Assembly (NCBI RefSeq): GCF_000372725.1
Contig: NW_005200249.1
Location: 112,323-176,322, forward strand
DNA from: Emiliania huxleyi CCMP1516
Taxonomy: Eukaryota; Haptophyta; Isochrysidales; Noelaerhabdaceae
Reading direction: 5' to 3'
Length of the DNA: 64,000 nucleotides
This document shows, piece by piece, positions 40,042-49,278 of the stretch (within the stretch, counting starts at the first letter, position 1; every line of letters begins with the position of its first letter). The notes below the pieces were generated by a model. It searched no databases and had not been told where the DNA came from. It was given only the letters and a program-made list of their open reading frames with translations. Position numbers and translations under genes: made by a program.

Positions 40042-43000
40042 ATGGCAACAACTCCTGGCTGCGGCCCATCCCATGCGGCGCTTGTCGCCGGCTGCGCCTC
40101 ACCCTGGCCAGCTCAGCTGCCAAAGTGTCCGGGCATCCGGCTCGTCGTCGACAACAGTTCTGCTGTGGCGCAGTCCGCAGCATTCGTCTCCGCCAACCTC
40201 AGGTTGCTGCCGACGCTCTTGCTGCAGGCCTTTCAGCCGTCGTGCCTGAGCGGCCTGCAGGACCTCTTTTGCTCCGTCTCCGGCGCCAGCTGTGCCTTCG
40301 GCGCTCCTCTGCCGCCCTGCGCCTCCGTCTGTGAAGACGTGCGTGCCGCCTGCAGCGAAGTGCTCGACCACTTTCCTCCCGAGGCGCTCGTGCGGCTCGA
40401 CTGCGCCAGATACCCGGCGGTGGCCTGGCCATCGTGCGCGGTCGCAGATTCGCCCGCCGCGGGAGTCTGCTCCTCCTCCGCCTCGGAGGCCGCACCGCTG
40501 GAGGCCACTCCCGCCCCTCTGTGGGACCTCCCAGCCCCGTGGGACACCGCCGTGGCCTCCTCCTCCGCCCTCCCAGCCCCGTGGGATGCCGCTGCGCCGT
40601 GGGGCGCCGGATCCGCGCCGTGGGATCTCGCCGCGGCGTCTCTCTGGTCGCCCCCAGCCTCGTCGCCTCGTCCGCCGCCTTTGTCGCCTTTGCCGCCGCC
40701 GCCGCCCCTCCCCATGTGCGCTTCTCCCGCCGCCGAGCTTCCCTTCCTGCTGGAGGAGCCGTCGTGCGGCGTGTGCGCCGCTGGCGTCTTCGCCGCCGCC
40801 GAGCGCGATGCGTGCGGCGTGTGCAACGGCGACGGCGGCGCATCGGCGGCCGGAGACGGCGCCGGCGAGTGCGCCTGCGGCGTTGGCGGCCTGTCCTTCG
40901 ACGCGTGCGGTGAGTGCGGTGGCGACGCGGCAGAGTGCTCCCGTGAGGTGGTCGGCCCTCGCGGCCTCGGCTCCGCCGCTGTCGCCGCCAGCGTCGCCGC
41001 CGCGGCGCTCCTCGTCCTCGCGCTGCGCTGCCGGCCGCGGACGCCGACGCCGACGCCGGCGCTGCTGCTTTGGCAGCAGCGGATCTTCTTTGGCGCCGGC
41101 AGGTGCATCGCGCGCAAGCCGTGGGCGACGATGGGCAGCACGGCGGCTCTCGCGCTGCTTTTCGGGTGCGGCCTCCTGCGCGTCCAGATTGTGGTCGACC
41201 CGCTCTCGCTCTGGCTGCCCGACGCGTCGACATCGGCGGTGCATGCCGCCCGCGTGAGGATGCTGACGGGGCGGCCGGACGCGCGCTTCCTGCAGGTGCT
41301 TGTGGAGCCCGGGGGCACTGGCGCCGCAGCCCCTCTACCGCTCCGCGACGGGCTCCTCGCCTCCCTCTCTGTCCACGAGGCCCTCTCCGCGGTGCCGCCG
41401 GGGCGGAGCGCGGTCACGCTCGCAGGCGCGCCAACCTCGTCCGGCGTTTGGTCGCCGCTCGAGTTGTGGCTCTACGACCGGCGGCGGCTGCTTGCCGACC
41501 CGGACCCCGCCGCCACTCTGGCACGGGCCGTCGCCGCAGATGGGATTGACGGCGGCTTCACGGCGGTGCTGCTCGGTGGCCAGCTCGCGACGCAGCCGCC
41601 CCTACAGGGTGGAGCGGCAGAGCTGCCGCGCAACGACACGGCGCTCAACGACACGGCGCTCTCCGCGCTCCTGCTAAACTACTTTCTCGACGGCTCGCCC
41701 GCGAGGAAGAGCGAGGTGGACGCTTGGGAGATGCGGGTGAGCAGCCTGCTTCTGGACGGCGGCATGGGCGGCGGCGGGGCGGGCGGACAGGGCGTGGCGG
41801 ACGTGCGGGTCAGCGTGCGCTCCAACGCGGTCTTCAACGCCGACATCGCGTCGGCAACCGCCGACACGGCGCTGCTCATCTCCGTCGGGATCGGCCTCAC
41901 CTCGATGTTCGTCTGCCTCTTCCTCGCCCGCGACCGCTCGTGCCTCGGCGCCCGCCCCGCTCTCGGAGGCGCCGCCATCGGCTCCGTCATGCTCGCGACC
42001 GCCGCGGCGTTTGGCGTGTGCGCCGGCGCGGGCGTAAAGTACAACGAGATGGTCAGCGTCGCTCTCTTCGTCATGCTCGGCGTCGGCGGCGACGACGCCG
42101 TCGGACCTGTCCAAGACACTTCCGTGACCGTCCGAGTCATGTCCATAGGCGTCGGCGTCGACGACGCTTTCCTCTTCGTGCGAGCCCTCGAGGACGTCCT
42201 TGCTGCGCGGCAAAAGGAGCGGCAGCACGAGCGGGCGCAGCCTCCTCCCCAGCCTACTTGGGTGGAGAGGCGTGGAGTGGAGAGGTTCCCCTCGTGGACC
42301 CAGGCGGACGCGAGCTCTCTCGAGGCCTCTCTCGAGGCGGACATCGGCGCGGCACTTGCGGCGGCGGGCCCTTCCATCCTCCTCTCCTCGACCACCAACG
42401 CGCTTCTGTGCCATCTTGGCCCCCTCGCGTCCAAGACACGTCCATGACAGGTTCGAGACAACATGTCCCCTAGGCGATCGCTTTTGCCGTCTCCGCTTAC
42501 TCGCCCCTCCCCGCGCTGCGAGGCTTCTGCACCTACTCGGCGGCGGGCATGGTCGCCGACCTCTGCCTGCAGCTCACCTTCTTCGTCGCGGCGGCCGCGA
42601 TCGACGAGCGGCGGCGGCGGCAGCAGCGCTGCGCGTGGGCGCCTTGCCTCATGCTCGACGGCGCCGGCGGGCGGCGGCTCGCCGGAGGGGGAGGGGCGGG
42701 CGGGGCAGAGGTTGGCGGAGGGGGGGGGGCGGGCGGGGCAGAGGCTGGCGGAGGCGACGAGCCCGGCTGCCCGTCGGCGAGTGATGGCCGTGCGGTGCGC
42801 TGGGCCGCCGCAGCTGCGCTCGTCCTACACGTGGCCGCCCTCTCCCTCTCTGCGGGCGCTGCCTTCCGCCTCCCCGTCGGGGTCAACCTGCGCGTCATGA
42901 TGCCGCCGGCGGCACCGACGAACCTCTTCCTGTCGCGCTCCGCCCTCGCGCTGCCGCGTGGGATGCCCTCTCCCGTCTCTGTGTACGTGCAGCACGCGCC

Positions 43001-44151
43001 GCCGTTTGGGGGCAACGCCACCGCCGCCGCCGCCGCGGCGCCCGAGACCGCGGCGGAGGCGAGGGCGTGGCGCGGCGCGGCCTCCGTCGCCTTTGCGGAC
43101 GGGGGCAGCATCCCCCTCTCGCCAACCCTCTCTCGCGCGCTCCGCCGGCTGCGGCACTCGGTCCGCAGCTCGCCCTTCGTGGCGGTTTGCGCGCCCGTGT
43201 GGACCGACCAGCTGGCGGAGGCGTGGCGGCGGGCGGGCGGCTCGCCCGATGCGGCCGCCTACGCGCCGGGGGCGGTGCGGGCGTTCAGCGAGTCCGGCGA
43301 CGGCGCGGCGGTCGAGGCGAGCGGTGGCGTGGTGCGCGAGGGGGGGGGCGGCGCGCCTATCGCGACGGTGGTGCAGCTCCTCGTTGAGGGATACGGCGCG
43401 AGGGAGATGCTGTCGCTGCGCGGCTCGCTCGAGGGGCTGGGCCTCGGCGGCGCCGCTTTCGTGCACTCGGACTTTGACGTTTTCTTCGAACAGGCGCTTC
43501 CTCGAGGAGCGCTGCAGCTGCTGTGAGGGAGGCGCTTTTCACAGCCCCGCCTGTGAACAGGACGCCACCATTGCGGGGTACACGCTCGCCTCGCTCGGCG
43601 CCGTCCTCATCTCTGTGCTGGGGGTCACCCTCCTCCTCTCGGCCCAGCCCGCCTTCGCCCTCGCGATGGGGGCGTGCGCCCTCTCGTCGGTGGTCCTCCT
43701 CGCCGGCTGGATGCGGCTCTGCTCTGTGCCGCTCTCCTCCCTCTCCGTGGTCCCCCTCCTCCTCGCGGTCGGCCTCTCGATCGACTACTGTACACACGTG
43801 GCGCACGCCTTTTGGGAGGCGCAGGGCACGCCCGAACAGCGAGCCACTAGGGCCCTCGCGGCCCGCGGCGCCTCAGTCTCGCTGGGTGGCGTGTCGACGG
43901 CGCTCACCGTCTCCCTGCTCGCCTTCTCGGGGACCGCCATCATGACCACGTACCACGTGATGCTCAGCGGAGTCGTGCTACTCGGGCTGTGGCATGCGCT
44001 CATTGCCCTCCCGGCGGCCCTGCTGCTGCTCAGCCCGGCGGGCGGCGGCAGCGGGGACGGCAGAGGGGGCGGCGCCGTGGTCTCGACGATGCAGCGCTCC
44101 AAGGCGCCGCCGCTCCCAGCCAGGCGCGGCAGCGCAAAGGAACTCGCATGA
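40042..44151 (+). CDS. Patched/NPC1-like RND membrane protein with N-terminal Frizzled-type CRD
   Basis: Predicted sterol/lipid transporter or receptor. The ATG at 40042 is the first in frame; an upstream signal-peptide exon is possible. Residues about 50-130 have the Frizzled cysteine pattern: CLSGLQDLFCSVSGASC, PPCASVCEDVRAACSEVL, RLDCARYP. A Pro/Ser/Trp-rich spacer and a Cys-rich DACGVCNGDGG ... DACGECGGDAAEC segment follow. RND part: TM1 (41140-41180), NPC1/Patched-type extracellular loop, sterol-sensing-like block (TALLISVGIGLTSMFVCLFL, 41870; MLGVGVDDAFLFV around 42074-42175), second loop, and LLLAVGLSIDYCTHVAHAFW (43759). Introns: 42080-42148, 42427-42473 and 43495-43561, all GC-AG. 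It ends SAKELA at 44151. A short Gly-rich insert is at 42660-42765. Confidence 0.8.
42080..42148 (+). repeat. Introner-like intron, decamer family, length divisible by three
   Basis: GCGTCGGCGGCGACGACGC (42080-42098) is repeated at 42149-42167 with one change. The core has AAGACACTTCCGTGACCG and ends TCCATAG. Splicing gives MLGVGVDDAF; retention stays open and adds 23 residues. Confidence 0.8.
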
Positions 44152-44427
44152 CCATTCAGCAAAACTCTCGCGCGTCGCGCAGGTGAGCGTACAGTCTGAC
44201 TACAGTAGAGTAGAGGTGTGGAATATTACTTGTGTGTGCACGTGTTTCGTCCAATCATCCACCCTACGTCCAATCATCCAGTTTTCCTCAAAAATCAGGT
44301 GTATTCTGATCTGTTTGTTGCTTGTGGCCGGCCCTGATGATGAAATTCTGCAAAAACCTGGCCGGCCCCTGCGGTGCGCCCTGCCCCCTACCTTAGGTAA
44401 CCTACCTACCTACCCACTTATGGGAAA
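44152..44427. other. Short intergenic stretch
   Basis: Lower GC than the flanks, with CTACCTACCTACC near 44401. Nothing recognised. Confidence 0.5.
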
Positions 44428-45810
44428 CTAAACAAAGAAATCACTGGTTGCGTGAAGGTGGGGTACTATACCAACTAAAATGATGGGTGGTGGTACTCTC
44501 CTGCAACCACAGTCCCACCCGTTGACGAAAAACGGACGCACACCAAGCGCCAAGCGTGCACCTGAGCAAAATTGGGCCCGCTCAGGTGTGAAAAAAATTA
44601 TAAGGGTCAAAGCTGCCGATTCGATCCGGAAGCCACTCGACCACCGAGCGGCCGACGGCCGAAGTAAGCAGAGTAGATGATGGTCTAGAGGTAGTGTCCA
44701 CTCAGCGACCGATACCCATAACACATTACCGGGGGAATTAGACACAACACAGATACGCACAACCGACGCCCGAAGTGCCAAGAAGGACGTCATTAGTACG
44801 AAACCTGAGAACAAGGCCATGGGCGCCGAGAGAACATTCCCCCGATCGATTCCCTCGCCTATCCCCTCCGCTGCGTCGTCCCAGTTTATATCCTCATCCT
44901 CTGCGCACGTCGCGTTGGCTTCCTCTCTCCCCCTTTCCTCCCTGCCCCTCTCGCTGTCTGGTGTTAATGGACCCCCTTCCTCTCCCTCGCCACCGTCACC
45001 GTCTCCATCCCCGTCGCTACCGCCCTCCATGCCCGCCGCCCTTTGTTTCACACTCGTCTCCGCCATGTCCGCCGTCGCCGCCGTCCTGTCTGCTGCGCTC
45101 TGTGCTCCGTGGTACAGTCGCTTATTGTTGCTCAGGATTAGCTCACGCACCAGGACAGCCTCCTGCTCGTTATTTTGGCTTGCCGATATGCATCCAAAGT
45201 TCCACGCTAGCTCCTCCTTCGTCACGTCTATCGTTTCGCAGTATCTCGCGAATGCCGTCCGCGCTTGCTGGGGTGTTATTGCGTTCGGATCCGCCCTGGT
45301 CCCCGCCCCGTATCCCATCTTCTTGCGGTGGCTCCTGTATGAGTCCCCATATGACCATGTGATTTCTTGGCCTTCCTTGACTCCCCTCTCTGCAAACAGG
45401 ACCATCACCTGCGCAGCTGCCTTGCCTAATTGTATCTCCTCGTAGCGTACGAAGTGCGTCGCCCTCGTGCCTCGTTTCGGCTCATTCGATGCTGCAGGCC
45501 AGTCGAAGTTACAGCGCGCCGCGACGCTGTCAAAGTCGTCCCCGCTCTCGTCGTCACTTCCATCCAGCTGCGTCCCCCCTGCTGCCGTGTGTCGTGATAG
45601 TTCGTCTGGTACTGTCTCTGGTGGCTGCGCCGTTCCTGTCCGGAAGATCTCCCCAGTGTAGATGCTACACACCTCAAATTTCTCTAGCCTCCTCGTCGCC
45701 AGTAGGCCGAGTTCCCCTTCCGCTATGCTAGAGGGGCCTACCTTCGCCCCTTCCATATCATTAATCGTACCGTCACTATCATCTCTGCGCACATTCGTTC
45801 CGATTCCCAT
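44428..45810 (-). CDS. SET-domain protein, possible lysine methyltransferase
   Basis: An uninterrupted 460-codon frame. Residues 30-60 (AEGELGLLATRRLEKFEVCS, IYTGEIF) match the SET opening strand, and GVKEGQEITWSYGDSYRSHR about residues 145-165 matches the closing motif (GEELTWDYG), followed by YCETIDVTKEELAWNFGC. The NHS motif expected between them is not obvious: CNFDWPAASNEPKR is the nearest stretch, so activity is uncertain. A Ser/Asp/Gly/Glu-rich tail follows, and the last 100 residues look non-homologous and may be read-through past a true end or splice site. Base composition is clearly less GC-rich than neighbouring genes and it abuts an inverted-repeat element, so transfer by a mobile element or virus is possible. 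Confidence 0.55.
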   Translation of the reverse strand: MGIGTNVRRDDSDGTINDMEGAKVGPSSIAEGELGLLATRRLEKFEVCSIYTGEIFRTGTAQPPETVPDELSRHTAAGGTQLDGSDDESGDDFDSVAARCNFDWPAASNEPKRGTRATHFVRYEEIQLGKAAAQVMVLFAERGVKEGQEITWSYGDSYRSHRKKMGYGAGTRADPNAITPQQARTAFARYCETIDVTKEELAWNFGCISASQNNEQEAVLVRELILSNNKRLYHGAQSAADRTAATADMAETSVKQRAAGMEGGSDGDGDGDGGEGEEGGPLTPDSERGREERGREEANATCAEDEDINWDDAAEGIGEGIDRGNVLSAPMALFSGFVLMTSFLALRASVVRICVVSNSPGNVLWVSVAEWTLPLDHHLLCLLRPSAARWSSGFRIESAALTLIIFFTPERAQFCSGARLALGVRPFFVNGWDCGCRRVPPPIILVGIVPHLHATSDFFV

Positions 45811-47671
45811 CCCGCCTGAGATCCTGGTATGACCTTGGCGTTTACCTCGTCGTACTCGTTGCTTAGCATGTGGGCGAAATCTGCTGTCGGTCCCGGGGCC
45901 GAGAGAGACGTCTGGGGGGGCGACCCCCCCATCTTTGTTTACCGATGCGTCCTAGAATGCAAAAACGCATTCTAGGACGCACTTTTCATCTCAAAGATAC
46001 CATGTGTCTCGGGTACACAGGGCATTCTAGGATGCGATGGCTGTCCTGGAGATAGCCGCGCCGTGTCTTTTGTTACGCGTTCCACAAGCATCTATAGATG
46101 CACAGCTGTTCTGAGATGGCACTTGCATACTAGATCACATTTTACTATACTTGGACAGGGAAGCGTCTCAGGAGACACCGTGTGTCGGGTGCACCGGGCA
46201 CCGAGGGGGGAGCAGGGAGCCAGGGAGCACGAAAAGGCGGTGTGATCTCTCGGCACCCCCTGGGGGCCCTGCCTTGAGTGCTCGTGTGAGGTCTCTCCTC
46301 GCGGCCTGCCCCTCCTGGAGAACCAGGTTCTCAGCACCGCGCATGCATCTGCTCGCGCCACGAGCTCTGGGCGCAAAGACCAAAGTTGCATGCACTGCTT
46401 ACGACGATCCGACGGCGACGCCGCCTCCCCCCCCCACCAACCAGTTTGCGCGGCAGGTAGCGGGGCCAGTTCGAGGCTGAGGGCGTGGGCGTGCGCCTAG
46501 ACACGGAAGACAGCGTACTTCCGAGAGTCGGCCAGCGGCGCGGTTTTTCTTGTAGTGCCAGTCCGAGCCAGTCTGCTGTGAGAGGGGCTTGTATAGTAAA
46601 ATTCTTGTTTGACTTGGCGATTTGAGGGACCGGGCATCCCGACTCGCTCCAGCTAGCTCCTGCTCCTCGCTCCTCGCTCGGTGAGCTGTCGCCCACCAGC
46701 GCGCGGCGACCGCGCGCACACCGTGCCCGCCGGCTCGCCGCCCTCCTCACCACCCGTCGGCGCTGTCCGCAGGCATGTGAGTCAGAACGGCGACCGCGCA
46801 GCGCGCACGGGTGTCTTGCTCGCCACCACCCTCTCGCCCCCGCTCCGTGACCGCCGCCGCCCGCGCCACCGCCGCCGCCAACACCGCCTCGCGCCTCGCG
46901 CCTCGCTCTCGCCGCCCCCGCCGCCCGCCCTCGACCTCGCGACGGCGTCCTTCTGGGGATCTGCGGGTGGCTTGCCCGCCTCGCCGCCGCCCCCACAGCG
47001 TGACCGCTTCCGCCGCCCCCACAGCGTGACCGCTTCCGCTCGATCGGTGAGCCGTCGCCCACCACGCGCGCTCTCACGGCGACCGCGGGCCGCTCATCGC
47101 CTCCGTTTCTGTCGCAGGTGTTTGATCTGGGCAGGAAGCGGCGCTGGTGACGGCAACCGGCAGCCACGTGCACGGAGTGCTAAGCGAGGTGCCTGTGTCC
47201 AAGTCTGAGTAGCCCGTGGCCGTGAGTGGCGTCAGGGGCAGTGTTCTGTGACTGTGTCCTGTGCGTGCTGTTCAGTGTGAGTCGGTGCAGCGGTGGGCCT
47301 GCTGCCGCTGCCACACGTGAGAGCCGCTGTCCGTGCCCCAGCACGTTGCGCGGAGAGGCTATAGGGCGCCCACCCACGAGTGCTCGGGTGGGCGCGCCGC
47401 GGCTGTGCGAGTAGTAGCGCAGCAGCCGCGGCGCACAGCCGGGGGCACGGCCCGCCGCGCAGCGCTCGCCACACCGATTTTCGTTTTCTTTTTTGTTTTT
47501 ATACGTGCGTGTATTTCTTGAGATCCACACGCTGTTCAAAATATGCGCGCGTCTTCTGAGACACGCGCTGTTCACAGTATGCACGGCGCGTCTTTTGAGA
47601 CAGCAACGCCAATCGGAGATGCCGCGAGCAATTCGGGATGCGCGGAGCAACTAATATAGACCTGAGCCCTG

Positions 47672-47880
47672 GCCTCGACACCTCGACACCAAACCTCGAC
47701 ACCGACTCGACACCTCGACAACCCATGCCAACTCGACAAACTCGACACCCCTCGACACCCCTCGACACCATCTAGGCTGAAACCATGCTCGTCCGTGTCA
47801 AGGTGCCAAACTCGACACCTCGACACCCCTCGACACCCCTCGACACCGCTCGACACCCCTCGACACCGCTCGACACCTCT
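47672..47880 (+). repeat. CTCGACACC minisatellite, first array
   Basis: Imperfect 9-10-base units CTCGACACC(C) in the same orientation as the second array at 48598-48858; the latter also has CTCGACAGGC variants. Confidence 0.9.
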
Positions 47881-48069
47881 GATGATCCTAACACAGCAGA
47901 GACGTAGACCCATTGGAGTCACAGAGTTAGAAATCAGGGTTGCAGCAGCAATCAAACTTGGCTGGCAGTACTTTCATCCCTGAGTTGCAGCCTCTCAAGT
48001 TCTAGCTCAAGTTGCAGCTCAGTTGCACCCCTGTTGATGCAGCAAACATGGCAGTACTCAGGTAGCCCT

Positions 48070-48430
48070 AAGGTGCTGCACAGCACCTTGTACAGTGGCA
48101 ATGAATCCTCACACCAGTGAGCTTGTGCCATGAGTGCAGACCTGTGGTCCATTGCGCTTTGTGCACTGGCGACGCTGCAACGGCGACGCTGCAGCGGCGG
48201 CGACGCTGCTGCGATGGGGTACTGTAGCCCTTAGCTGCTGGACAGCACCTTGTGCAGTGGCAATGTCCACTGACTCATGGCACCAGCCTTGTGCCATGAG
48301 CGCTGTGGTCAGTTGCGCTTTGTGCGCCGGTGACGCTGCAGCAGCGACGCTGCTGCAGCAGCGACGCTGCTGCGGTGCACTGGTGCTGCACCTGCACAGC
48401 ACCTTGGTGCACAGTGGCAATGACTCCCGG
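48070..48430 (+). repeat. Three tandem units of about 155-162 bp
   Basis: CAGCACCTTG...CAGTGGCAATG recurs from 48081, 48243 and 48397, each followed (or preceded) by GACGCTGC runs and by TTGCGCTTTGTGC. Confidence 0.8.
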
Positions 48431-48995
48431 CACTTGATGTCCTCAAATGTCCACAGAGAGTATACTGGTTGTGCTCAGGTTGTGCTACATCAACAGGGTG
48501 CAACTGAGGCTGCAACTAAGGGATGAAACAGCTTTGCAACTGCTGCCCAACTTTTGTTGTATGTTGATGGGCTGCAACTGCATCCACCTGCCACCTTGGA
48601 CACCTCGATACCTCAGACGCCTCTTGACAACACTCGACACCCGCTCGACACCCGCTCGACACCCTCGACACCCTCGACACCCTCGACACCCTCGACACCC
48701 CTCGACACCCCTCGACACTCCTCGACACGGACAAGCATGGTTTCAGCCTCGACAGGCCTCGACAGGCCTCGACAGGCCTCGACAGGCCTCGACACCTCTA
48801 TCCCTCGACAGCAGCTCGACACCCTCGACACCGGGCCTCGACACCTCGACACCAGGGCTCAGATATAGACTCGCGCATCTTAGGATGCTCGAGCATACCG
48901 AGGACAGCGAGCGTCTAAGTAGGAGGCCTACTAGACGCACTCTAATCCAGAGACGCATTCGGTAAACAAAGATGGGGGGGTCGCCCCCCCAGACG

Positions 48996-49278
48996 AGAGG
49001 GGGGGCGGCGTCTCGCGAGACGGACACGGGAGAAACGACGTGCGCGTCTACACTACGGCTTAGCCGTAGGTAACTCACAAATAAAAGTGTGCGTGATACG
49101 GCTTACGCGCGGCTTTTTCACGTGTTGCCCGCTTCGCGACCCGCCCCGCCACGCCGTCTAGCACGCCGAAGGAAGAGTCGAGGTGAACTGATGAAGCCTC
49201 TTATGTGCGGCAACACCTCGCGAGCTTCACACGCCCGATCGTTCCCGCGCGCGCGACGGCGCCCTCGCCCGCACGCTC
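48996..49278. other. Short intergenic stretch
   Basis: 3' flank of the MFS gene. Nothing recognised. Confidence 0.5.

Larger units (their letters stand above)
45909..48995. mobile_element. 3.1-kb inverted-repeat element loaded with tandem repeats
   Basis: CGTCTGGGGGGGCGACCCCC plus CATCTTTGTTTACCGATGCG at 45909-45951 is inverted at 48952-48995 with a one-base indel. Next to each end is a hairpin: GCGTCCTAGAATGC (45947) pairs with 45967-45980, and GCGTCTAAGTAGG pairs within 48911-48938. The flanks share AGAG. The interior has no convincing gene; it holds CTCGACACC arrays (47672-47880, 48598-48858), three copies of a 155-162-bp unit (from 48081, 48243, 48397) rich in GCAGCGACGCTGC, and GC-rich DNA with an AT patch near 47490-47530. 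Confidence 0.75.

Noticed and set aside
42427..42473. 47-base intron of the Patched-like gene as another introner
   Set aside because: It has the AGACACGTCCATGACAG core and GC-AG borders, but the target copy is only GCG, too short to count.
44600..44660. GATTCGATCC and ACTCGACCACCGAGCGG resembling a minus-strand tRNA
   Set aside because: No consistent cloverleaf could be drawn.
46331..47173. 280-codon minus frame inside the 3.1-kb element
   Set aside because: Low-complexity Arg/Ala/Gly composition without motifs, likely chance in GC-rich DNA.
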